The notes below the pieces were generated by a model, which saw only the letters and a program-made list of their open reading frames with translations, was not told where the DNA came from and did not search any database. From Rhodocyclales bacterium (GTDB taxonomy: Bacteria > Pseudomonadota > Gammaproteobacteria > Burkholderiales > Rhodocyclaceae): 5,709 bases of DNA. Each line of letters opens with the position of its first letter. The stretch's first letter is position 1. Made by a program: the position numbers and the translations under genes. The stretch is from contig JAIOPW010000214.1 in NCBI GenBank assembly GCA_021413665.1, positions 1 through 5,709 on the forward strand, written 5' to 3'. This document shows positions 1-5,709 of this stretch, one piece after another.

Positions 1-625
1 TGTGCAGGTCGAAGTAGAACTGCGAGATCGGGGGCGCGACGACGCGCGCCATGAGGCGGTCGGCGGCTTCCAGCACCGTCACCTGCTTTTCCTTGCGGCG
101 CGCCACGGCGGCGACTTCGAGGCCGATGAAGCCGCCGCCGATGATCACCACGTTCTGTGCGGCTTCCAGTGCAGCCGCGATGCCTTTGGCGTCATCCAGC
201 GAACGCAGGCCGTACACGCCTTTCCAGTCGGCGCCCGGCAGCGGCAGCGGGCGCAGGCGCGAGCCGGTGCAAAGGGCCAGGCCGTCGTAGGCAAGGCTGG
301 AGCCGTCGCTGAAGCCGACCCGCTTCGCGGCACGGTCGATCGCCGCAGCGCCAGCGCCGACTCTCAGGGTGATCTCCTTCTTCGCCAGCATTTCTGCGGG
401 GCGCATCATCAGTTGCGCTTCAGCGGTTTGACCCAGCAGAAAGCCCTTGGAGAGCGGCGGGCGCTGGTAAGGCGCGTGCGCCTCGTTGCCGATCAGCGTG
501 ATCGGCCCCGCATAGCCTTCGGCGCGCAGGGTCTCGGCCACGGTGAGACCCGCCAGCCCGGCACCGACGATCAGCATTCCATTCTTTCCCGCGTGCGTGG
601 CGGGGACGCTATCCAGTGCGGACAT
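1..625 (-). CDS. FAD-dependent ferredoxin/rubredoxin reductase, N-terminal part (C-terminus beyond window)
   Basis: This is the first 208 residues of a pyridine-nucleotide-disulfide-type flavoprotein. Proteins of this family (putidaredoxin reductase, BphA4, rubredoxin reductase) move electrons from NAD(P)H through FAD to a small iron-sulfur protein in the cytoplasm. Seen in the translation: an FAD-binding dinucleotide fold, GAGLAG at residues 21-26; the block YQRPPLSKGFL at 53-63, typical of this family; CTGS at 119-122, matching the conserved ATG-like strand end; and a second dinucleotide fold for NAD(P)H, VVIIGGGFIG at 159-168. No paired redox cysteines (CxxxxC) follow the first fold, which argues against glutathione or thioredoxin reductase types. 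The ATG at 625-623 is chosen because GGAG lies 8 bases upstream; Met17 is an alternative but would begin only four residues before the FAD motif. Full-length members have about 400 residues, so roughly half is missing, including the interface domain. The partner protein and pathway cannot be told from here. Confidence 0.93.
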   Translation of the reverse strand, partial: MSALDSVPATHAGKNGMLIVGAGLAGLTVAETLRAEGYAGPITLIGNEAHAPYQRPPLSKGFLLGQTAEAQLMMRPAEMLAKKEITLRVGAGAAAIDRAAKRVGFSDGSSLAYDGLALCTGSRLRPLPLPGADWKGVYGLRSLDDAKGIAAALEAAQNVVIIGGGFIGLEVAAVARRKEKQVTVLEAADRLMARVVAPPISQFYFDLH

Positions 626-633
626 GTGGGTTT

Positions 634-637
634 CTCC
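634..637 (-). promoter_or_regulatory. Ribosome binding site of the reductase gene
   Basis: Read on the minus strand, GGAG (within CCGGAGAAA) lies 8 bases before the ATG at 625. This supports that start over the internal Met17. Confidence 0.7.
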
Positions 638-886
638 GGAAAAGGGGCGGCGAGGTCAGCGTCGGACTGTATCCGCTTCGTACCGACTTTGGTAGCCGCT
701 TGTCCGGGTGTGTGTCCGGCCGCGGGTAGAATGGCGAGGCATCGAACGACATGCATTCTCCGCCCGCATCCTCGGCAAGTTCCGTGCGCCTCCTCAATTT
801 CATTCGGCAGTGACGCGGCACCCATGATGATGAAACGCACGAAAGACGAATTCTTGGCCCGCCCCTGCCATCCCCCAATCGCAAAC

Positions 887-898
887 GTCGCATGCGAC
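887..898. repeat. 12-bp perfect palindrome GTCGCATGCGAC
   Basis: GTCGCATGCGAC equals its own reverse complement. It is the first of three inverted repeats packed into 67 bp between divergent genes. It could be a binding site for a dimeric protein or part of a repeat element; the sequence alone does not decide. Confidence 0.6.
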
Positions 899-916
899 CT
901 TCCCCGCGCGGGGAGG
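899..916. repeat. GC-rich palindrome CCCCGCGCGGGG with flanking pairs
   Basis: The 12-bp core at 902-913 is perfectly self-complementary. The outer pairs are T901-A914, a possible T900-G915 wobble and C899-G916, giving an 18-base symmetric unit. It begins one base after the preceding palindrome ends. No run of T follows, so it is not a standard intrinsic terminator. Confidence 0.6.
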
Positions 917-938
917 CTTCCGATGATGCCCCTGCGGA

Positions 939-953
939 GCGGGCTAAGCCCGC
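939..953. repeat. Hairpin GCGGGC-TAA-GCCCGC
   Basis: A perfect 6-bp all-GC stem (939-944 with 948-953) closes a three-base TAA loop, so the RNA or single-stranded DNA form should be stable. It is followed by CAAACG on the plus strand, not by a T tract. It also lies upstream of both flanking genes, where a terminator is not expected. I read it as part of a structured intergenic repeat. Confidence 0.6.
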
Positions 954-1044
954 AAACGACGCTGGCAAAGCCACCCCGGATGTTCGGCTCGCTTCGCTCG
1001 ATCATCACCGGCCGCTGCGAACGAGTAGTTGCACCTCAATTCCC

Positions 1045-1051
1045 GAAGGGA
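1045..1051 (+). promoter_or_regulatory. Ribosome binding site of the OB-fold protein gene
   Basis: GAAGGGA lies 8 bases before the ATG at 1060 and fixes that start. The in-frame ATG at 892 would add 56 low-complexity residues ahead of a good signal peptide and is not credible. Confidence 0.75.
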
Positions 1052-1059
1052 CATGTGTC

Positions 1060-1752
1060 ATGAAATCGCTTATCGCAGTCGTCGCCCTGCTTTGCGCCGG
1101 CGCCGCCTGGAGCGCCGAATCGCCGGCAACAGTACTCAAGGGCGAGGTGCTGGAAGTCAAGGACGTCGATAGCTACAGCTACCTGCGGCTCAAGACCGCG
1201 GACGGCGAGATGTGGGCGGCGGTCGGCAAGGCTCCGGTCAGGAAGGGGGCCAAGGTCACGATCGAGAATGTCATGGTCATGAACAACTTCGAGAGCAAGT
1301 CGCTGCAGCGGACATTTCCGAAGATCGTGTTCGGCAGCCTGGCCGGGGCGGGCGTCACGGCTCCCGGTGCGGGCGGCCAGATGGCCGCGGCGCACTCGGC
1401 CCAGCCCAAAGCCGACTTTTCGGGTGACGCCAAGGTGACCAGGGCAAGCGGTCCCGATGCGCGCACCGTTGCCGAAGTGGTTACGAAAAGCGCCGAACTC
1501 AAGGACAAGAAGGTGACGATCCGCGGCAAGGTGGTGAAGTTCACCGCCATGGTGATGAACAAGAACTGGATCCACCTGCGCGACGGAACCGGTTCGGCCG
1601 CGGACAAGACGGATGATCTGCTGGTGACAACCCTGGATCAGGCAAGGGTCGGCGACGTCGTCGTTGTCAAGGGCGTGGTGCATACCGACAAGGATTTCGG
1701 CGCCGGCTATGCCTACAAGGTACTGGTCGAGGATGCCACGCTGGGGCAATGA
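1060..1752 (+). CDS. Secreted tandem OB-fold protein (NrfJ-like)
   Basis: This complete 230-residue protein is exported. It has a short basic start (MK), a hydrophobic core at about residues 4-15 and a signal peptidase I site at AWSA|ES after residue 19. Cys12 lies in the hydrophobic core without a lipobox (Leu at -1), so it is not a lipoprotein. The mature part holds two OB-type beta domains. The first (about 24-92) contains GEVLEVKDVDSY (28-39) and YLRL (41-44). The second (about 135-228) contains GKVVKF (156-161) and NWIHLRDGTG (169-178), the most recognisable motif. A Gly/Ala-rich linker (about 93-133) joins them. Such domains are often annotated as NrfJ-like or nucleic-acid-binding, but their substrate is not established to my knowledge, and a periplasmic location makes nucleic acid binding doubtful. 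There is no CxxCH haem site. Codon use matches the neighbours. The next gene starts 85 bp downstream on the same strand. Confidence 0.9.
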   Translation: MKSLIAVVALLCAGAAWSAESPATVLKGEVLEVKDVDSYSYLRLKTADGEMWAAVGKAPVRKGAKVTIENVMVMNNFESKSLQRTFPKIVFGSLAGAGVTAPGAGGQMAAAHSAQPKADFSGDAKVTRASGPDARTVAEVVTKSAELKDKKVTIRGKVVKFTAMVMNKNWIHLRDGTGSAADKTDDLLVTTLDQARVGDVVVVKGVVHTDKDFGAGYAYKVLVEDATLGQ

Positions 1753-1837
1753 GGCCTTGAAGCGTTGCAACGGCTGCGGCTCCCGGTCTTGTTTGTGCGG
1801 CTAGAGAGCGCGTGATATTCAGGCAGTGAAACGGACA
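1753..1837. other. 85-bp gap between the OB-fold gene and the sensor gene
   Basis: It contains a 10-bp perfect palindrome, CGTTGCAACG (1763-1772), just after the stop codon. No stem with a T run is seen, so no intrinsic terminator is visible. A weak promoter-like pair (TTGTTT at 1789, GATATT at 1814, 19-bp spacing) is too poor to call. Co-transcription of the two flanking genes is possible. Confidence 0.45.
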
Positions 1838-4800
1838 ATGCTCGTCAAGGACTGGTTACCTTCAGGCTCCCGGGAAGCGCTTCTGGCGCTTGCCGCGCTG
1901 ATCGCGCTGGTGACAGCGTTCGGGCTCTACGTCGGCGCCGAAAAGCGGATTGATCGCGCCAATGGCCAGCGCCACGTCTCGCTCGCGCTGGCGGATCAGT
2001 TGCGGCAATCGTCGGATGATCTGACCCGAACGGCTCGCGCCTATGTAGTCACCGGCGATCCCAGGTATCGAAGATATTATCAGGACATACTCGACATCCG
2101 TGACGGCAGGAAGCCTCTGCCGAAGGGGTATTTCCATAGCCATTGGGACCTGGTCGTGGTCGATGCGGATGACCACCACCCACCCGCGGGCGGAGGGGCG
2201 ACATCCGCCCTTGACCTGATGCACCAGGCGGAGTTCGGGGAGGATGAACTGCGCAAACTGGCGGAATGGAAGGCGAAGTCCGGCGCCTTGGCCGCCATCG
2301 AATCCGAGGCCATGAACCTGGTCGGAAGCGCCGGTCCGGAGGCACCGGCGAACCGATCCAGGGCAATTCGACTCCTGCATGATGACGCCTATCACCAGGC
2401 GAAGGTCGCGGTGATGACGCCGATCGAAGAGTTCCACCGGTTGATGGATTCCCGTACCGCCGAGAAGATACGTGTCGCGGGGCGGGACGCGGACTATCTC
2501 AGGGTCGCTTTCATGCTGTCCTTCCTGGGAGCATGTGTCCTGCTCTGGCGCATGCATGTGGTATCCAGGAAAGCCCTTGGCGGATCCGCGGAAGAGATTC
2601 GCAGGACGATCGTCAGGATCGGCGAGGGAGATTTCCTTTCTCCCATTTTGGTTGGCGCGGGCATGGAAGCGAGCGTGCTTGCCGGCCTGGCCGCCATGCA
2701 GCGCAAGTTGCGCGCCTACGAGGCGGGTCGTCAGTTGGCCGAGGATTCCGTCCGCGCCAGCCTTGAAAGGCTGAACGAAGCCCAGCGCATCGCGCAATTG
2801 GGCAGTTGGGCGCTGGATCTCGGTCGCGGCGAACTGATCTGGTCCGATGAAGTATTCCGTTTGTTCGAGATCGATCCGAGCCGCTTTGGAGCTACCTACG
2901 AGGCATTCCTCGGGGCCGTTCATCCGGATGACCGGGAGGCGGTGAGCCGGGTCTATTCCGACTCCCTTGCGTCCCGCGCGCCTTACGAAATAACGCATCG
3001 ACTGCTCATGAGCGACGGGCGGATCAAGTGGGTGCGCGAGCGCGCCGTATCGGACTTCGACGCCACGGGCAGGGCGCTGCGATCGTACGGCACGGTGCAG
3101 GATGTCACCCTGTCCAGGCTGGCGGAGATCGCCTTGGGCCAGTCCGAACAGAAGTTCGCCACGGCCTTCGAGTCCTGCCCGATCGCGGCCACGATAGCTA
3201 CGGCGGAGGACGGCTGCTTTATCGACGTCAATGCGAATTTCCAGCGCGATTTCGGCTGGATCAAGGACGAACTGATCGGCAGGACTTCGGTGGAGGTCGG
3301 CGTTTGGCCGGGTCGGACTGCGCGCCTGCCATGGGCGGAGGAGATGCGTCGCACGGGGCGCGTGGTCGACTACGAAACCGTCTGGATGCACAAGAATGGC
3401 GAGCGGCGGGATGTCAGCCTTTCCGGGGAAATGACCGAGCTCGACGGCAAGCCCTGCATCCTTTCCTACGCTACCGATATTACGGCCCGCCGTCTGGCGC
3501 AACAGGCGCTGGAGACAAGCCTGAATTTCAACCGGCAGCTTGTCCTCGAGTCCCCGATTGGCATCCTCACCTATGACGCTTCCGGTCGCTGCGTGACGGC
3601 CAACCGGAATGCCGCGGATCAGTTGGGCGGCACGCAAGAGCAGTTGCTCGCGCAGAACTTCAGGGAGATCGAAACCTGGAAGACGTCCGGTCTCCTGGCG
3701 TGCGCCGAATCGACGCTGGCAACGGGGAAAGTCACGCGAATCGAAACGCACTTCCGTACCAGTTTCGGCAAGGAAATATGGCAGGACGCCGTGTTTACCC
3801 GGTTTGTCGCGGATGGGCAGCCCAATCTGCTGCTGATGGTCTCGGACGTTTCACAGCGCAGGCTCCAGGAAGAAAGAACCCGCCAGTTGCTGGTAGAGAA
3901 CGAGGCGATGCTGAACAATGCCGTGGTCGGCATTGTCTACCTCAAGCAGCGGCGGATTATCTCCTGCAACCGGCGCCTCGAGGAAATATTCCAGTATCAG
4001 CCGGGTGAACTGATCGGAGCATCTTCCGAACTGCTCTACGACTCCAGCGAGACCTACGAACACATCGGTGTGGTGGCCTACGAAGCCGTGGCGGAAAACA
4101 GGGCCTTCAGAACCGAAGTAAGGTTGCGGCACAAGGACGGCAGCGTGTTCTGGGGCGAGTTGAGCGGTCGCGCGATCGATCCCGCCCATCCCCACGACGG
4201 GAGCATCTGGACCTATTCGGACATCACCGAACTCAAGCTGGTCGAGGCTGACCTGCGGATCGCGGCCGCGGCGTTCGATTCGCAGGAAGCGGTCATGGTC
4301 ACCGATGCGAACAGCGTAATCCTGAAGGTTAACAAGGCCTTTACCGAAACCACCGGATATACGGCGGCGGATGTCGTGGGCAAGACACCCAGCCTGCTGC
4401 AGTCCGGCCGCCACGATGCCGATTTTTATCGCGGCATGTGGGAGACCATCAACCGCACGGGCATATGGCAGGGAGAAATCTGGGACAGGCGCAAGAATGG
4501 CGACGAGTATCCAAAGTGGCTCACGATCTCGGCGGTCAAGGACAGCGCCGGCGCCGTGACCAATTACGTCGGCGCCCATTTCGACATTACCGAGCGCAAG
4601 GAGGCGGAAGAAAAAATCCATCAGTTGGCCTTCTACGACCAGTTGACGGGCTTGCCCAACCGCACGCTGCTGCTGGATCGCCTGAAGCAGACCATGGCCG
4701 GCAGCAGCCGCGCCGGCAGCTACAGCGCGTTGCTGTTCCTCGACCTGGATAATTTCAAGACGCTGAATGATTCGCTCGGTCATGACGTCGGCGACTTGAT

Positions 4801-5709
4801 GCTGAAGCAGGTTGCCCAGCGCCTCAAGACCTGCGTACGCGAGGGAGACACGGTGGCGCGCCTGGGCGGTGACGAATTCGTCGTGGTGCTGCCCAACCTG
4901 AGTGCGATCGAGGGCGAAGCCGCCGCCGGTACGGAAACGGTCGCGGAAAAGATACTGGCCACGCTCAATCGGGTCTACCGGTTCGGCGAGCTTGCGCACC
5001 ACAGTTCTGCAAGCATCGGCGTCACCCTGTTCAATGGCTCCCTGATTTCGATCGATGACCTGATGAAGCAGGCCGACCTCACCATGTACCAGGCCAAGGA
5101 GGCGGGTCGCAATGCGATCCGCTTCTTCGATCCGGCGATGGAGGTCGCCGTCAAGGAACGCACCGCGCTCGAGAGCGACCTGCGCCGGTCGCTGGAGGCA
5201 AATCGCTTTCTGCTCCACTTCCAGGCGCAAGTGACGGACGATGGCCGCATGACCGGCGCTGAAGTCCTCGTGCGCTGGCAGCATCCCGAGCGCGGCATGG
5301 TTTCGCCGGCCGAATTTATTCCCCTGGCCGAGGAAACCGGCCTGATCCTGCCTCTTGGTAACTGGGTTCTCGAAACGGCATGCAGGCAGTTGGCGCGGTG
5401 GGCCATGCAGCCGGAGATGGCCCATCTCACGCTGGCGGTTAACGTCAGCGCCCACCAGTTCCGTCAGACCGACTTCGTGGAACAGGTTCTGTCGATAGTC
5501 AGGAACACCGGCGTCGATCCAAGGCGGCTGAAGCTGGAGCTGACCGAAAGCATGCTGGTCCATGACGTGCAGGAGATCATCGAAAAGATGTTTGCGCTGA
5601 GGGGGCACGGAGTGAGCTTCGCACTGGACGACTTCGGTACCGGCTACTCGTCGCTGTCCTACCTGAAGCGCCTGCCGCTGGACCAGTTGAAGATCGACCA
5701 GTCATTCGT
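1838..5709 (+). CDS. Membrane c-di-GMP sensor: periplasmic domain, five PAS, GGDEF, EAL (3' end beyond window)
   Basis: 1290 residues lie inside the window and the frame is open at the edge. Order: membrane helix 1 (about 14-34); periplasmic helical domain (35-219) with conserved-looking QSSDDLTRTARAYVVTGDP (57-75) and ILDIRDG (84-90); helix 2 (about 221-238); degenerate HAMP-like linker (about 239-290); PAS1 (312-427, PAS_3-like, HPDD at 362); PAS2 (436-552); PAS3 (562-675); PAS4 (687-805); PAS5 (808-921); GGDEF domain (about 930-1098); EAL domain (from about 1112). The cyclase motif GGDEF is at 1010-1014, with inhibitory-site R1001xxD1004 five residues before it. EAL metal and catalytic residues present are E1142 (as EVL), N1202, E1234, D1264, D1265 and K1285, with the spacing seen in active phosphodiesterases; the last glutamates fall outside. 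Predicted to make and/or degrade c-di-GMP at the inner membrane. Start: ATG 1838, or in-frame GTG 1826; neither has a good ribosome site, and a stop lies at 1802. Confidence 0.95.
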   Translation, partial: MLVKDWLPSGSREALLALAALIALVTAFGLYVGAEKRIDRANGQRHVSLALADQLRQSSDDLTRTARAYVVTGDPRYRRYYQDILDIRDGRKPLPKGYFHSHWDLVVVDADDHHPPAGGGATSALDLMHQAEFGEDELRKLAEWKAKSGALAAIESEAMNLVGSAGPEAPANRSRAIRLLHDDAYHQAKVAVMTPIEEFHRLMDSRTAEKIRVAGRDADYLRVAFMLSFLGACVLLWRMHVVSRKALGGSAEEIRRTIVRIGEGDFLSPILVGAGMEASVLAGLAAMQRKLRAYEAGRQLAEDSVRASLERLNEAQRIAQLGSWALDLGRGELIWSDEVFRLFEIDPSRFGATYEAFLGAVHPDDREAVSRVYSDSLASRAPYEITHRLLMSDGRIKWVRERAVSDFDATGRALRSYGTVQDVTLSRLAEIALGQSEQKFATAFESCPIAATIATAEDGCFIDVNANFQRDFGWIKDELIGRTSVEVGVWPGRTARLPWAEEMRRTGRVVDYETVWMHKNGERRDVSLSGEMTELDGKPCILSYATDITARRLAQQALETSLNFNRQLVLESPIGILTYDASGRCVTANRNAADQLGGTQEQLLAQNFREIETWKTSGLLACAESTLATGKVTRIETHFRTSFGKEIWQDAVFTRFVADGQPNLLLMVSDVSQRRLQEERTRQLLVENEAMLNNAVVGIVYLKQRRIISCNRRLEEIFQYQPGELIGASSELLYDSSETYEHIGVVAYEAVAENRAFRTEVRLRHKDGSVFWGELSGRAIDPAHPHDGSIWTYSDITELKLVEADLRIAAAAFDSQEAVMVTDANSVILKVNKAFTETTGYTAADVVGKTPSLLQSGRHDADFYRGMWETINRTGIWQGEIWDRRKNGDEYPKWLTISAVKDSAGAVTNYVGAHFDITERKEAEEKIHQLAFYDQLTGLPNRTLLLDRLKQTMAGSSRAGSYSALLFLDLDNFKTLNDSLGHDVGDLMLKQVAQRLKTCVREGDTVARLGGDEFVVVLPNLSAIEGEAAAGTETVAEKILATLNRVYRFGELAHHSSASIGVTLFNGSLISIDDLMKQADLTMYQAKEAGRNAIRFFDPAMEVAVKERTALESDLRRSLEANRFLLHFQAQVTDDGRMTGAEVLVRWQHPERGMVSPAEFIPLAEETGLILPLGNWVLETACRQLARWAMQPEMAHLTLAVNVSAHQFRQTDFVEQVLSIVRNTGVDPRRLKLELTESMLVHDVQEIIEKMFALRGHGVSFALDDFGTGYSSLSYLKRLPLDQLKIDQSF

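Larger units (their letters stand above)
626..1059. other. 434-bp divergent intergenic region, no convincing gene
   Basis: This gap separates two divergent genes, so promoters for both should lie here, but I see no strong -35/-10 pair for either. Several overlapping reading frames cross it on both strands. None has a good ribosome site together with a recognisable protein, and they change character where they leave the flanking genes. The right half (about 830-1010) looks like a dispersed intergenic repeat: it carries three palindromes (listed separately) and a minus-strand stretch reading AAGAATTCGTCTTTCG (about 841-856) that resembles repeats I have seen producing spurious small proteins in other genomes. 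A small direct repeat, TGTCCGG, occurs at 701-707 and 713-719, exactly 12 bp apart, upstream of the reductase. Confidence 0.6.

Noticed and set aside
609..752. Possible 47-residue leader ORF ending just inside the reductase start (minus strand)
   Set aside because: The overlap suggests translational coupling, but the peptide is Pro/Arg-rich and unfamiliar, and its codon choice is not clearly gene-like. The reductase has its own ribosome site.
571..1008. Possible 145-residue minus-strand gene in the intergenic region
   Set aside because: It has no convincing ribosome site, overlaps the reductase start in another frame, and its sequence reads like translated intergenic repeat.
892..1059. 56-residue N-terminal extension of the OB-fold protein
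   Set aside because: The added residues come from the palindrome-rich repeat region and would bury a well-formed signal peptide. The ribosome site supports the ATG at 1060.
2..1063. 353-codon plus-strand open frame
   Set aside because: It runs antisense to the reductase gene, which has clear family motifs, and then through the intergenic region. Its product is low-complexity with no recognisable motif; this is a GC-rich shadow.
1753..1837. Intrinsic terminator after the OB-fold gene
   Set aside because: The only clear symmetric element, CGTTGCAACG, leaves no proper loop and no T run follows.
1862..3751. 629-codon minus-strand open frame
   Set aside because: It lies opposite the sensor gene, whose plus-strand translation gives membrane helices and PAS domains. 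The minus product has no recognisable domain.
3851..5608. 585-codon minus-strand open frame
   Set aside because: It is antisense to PAS4, PAS5, GGDEF and EAL, whose motifs are unmistakable on the plus strand.
1..5709. CRISPR array, tRNA, rRNA, insertion sequence or prophage genes
   Set aside because: No spaced repeats, cloverleaf, rRNA-like sequence, transposase or phage motif was seen on either strand.

Overview
The window is GC-rich DNA with ordinary proteobacterial gene structure. The gene set is a putidaredoxin-reductase-type flavoprotein, a periplasmic tandem OB-fold protein and a membrane PAS/GGDEF/EAL sensor. This set, together with the codon usage, fits a betaproteobacterium, perhaps of the Rhodocyclales. 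That placement is inference from style and content; no taxonomic marker is present.

Layout. (1) Bases 1-625, minus strand: the N-terminal 208 residues of an FAD/NAD(P)-dependent ferredoxin (rubredoxin) reductase, cut by the left edge. (2) Bases 626-1059: a 434-bp gap between divergent genes, with no convincing gene. It holds a tight cluster of three perfect palindromes or hairpins (887-953) and looks like a dispersed intergenic repeat. (3) Bases 1060-1752, plus strand: a complete 230-residue secreted protein with two OB-fold domains, of the NrfJ-like kind. (4) Bases 1753-1837: a short gap with no clear terminator. (5) From 1838 past the right edge, plus strand: a sensor of more than 1290 residues with two membrane segments around a periplasmic helical domain, then a degenerate HAMP-like linker, five PAS domains, GGDEF and EAL.

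How they may work together. The large protein is built to turn a periplasmic signal plus several cytoplasmic signals into a change in cyclic di-GMP. Its diguanylate cyclase motif and inhibitory site are intact, and all EAL catalytic residues that fall inside the window are present. The secreted OB-fold protein lies 85 bp upstream on the same strand and could be co-transcribed; a direct functional link is only a hypothesis. The reductase is divergently transcribed and probably unrelated: proteins of its type pass electrons from NAD(P)H to a ferredoxin or rubredoxin.

The window looks mostly ordinary. The parts worth a second look are the palindrome cluster, the pairing of a periplasmic OB-fold protein with a periplasm-facing c-di-GMP sensor, and the sensor's periplasmic domain.
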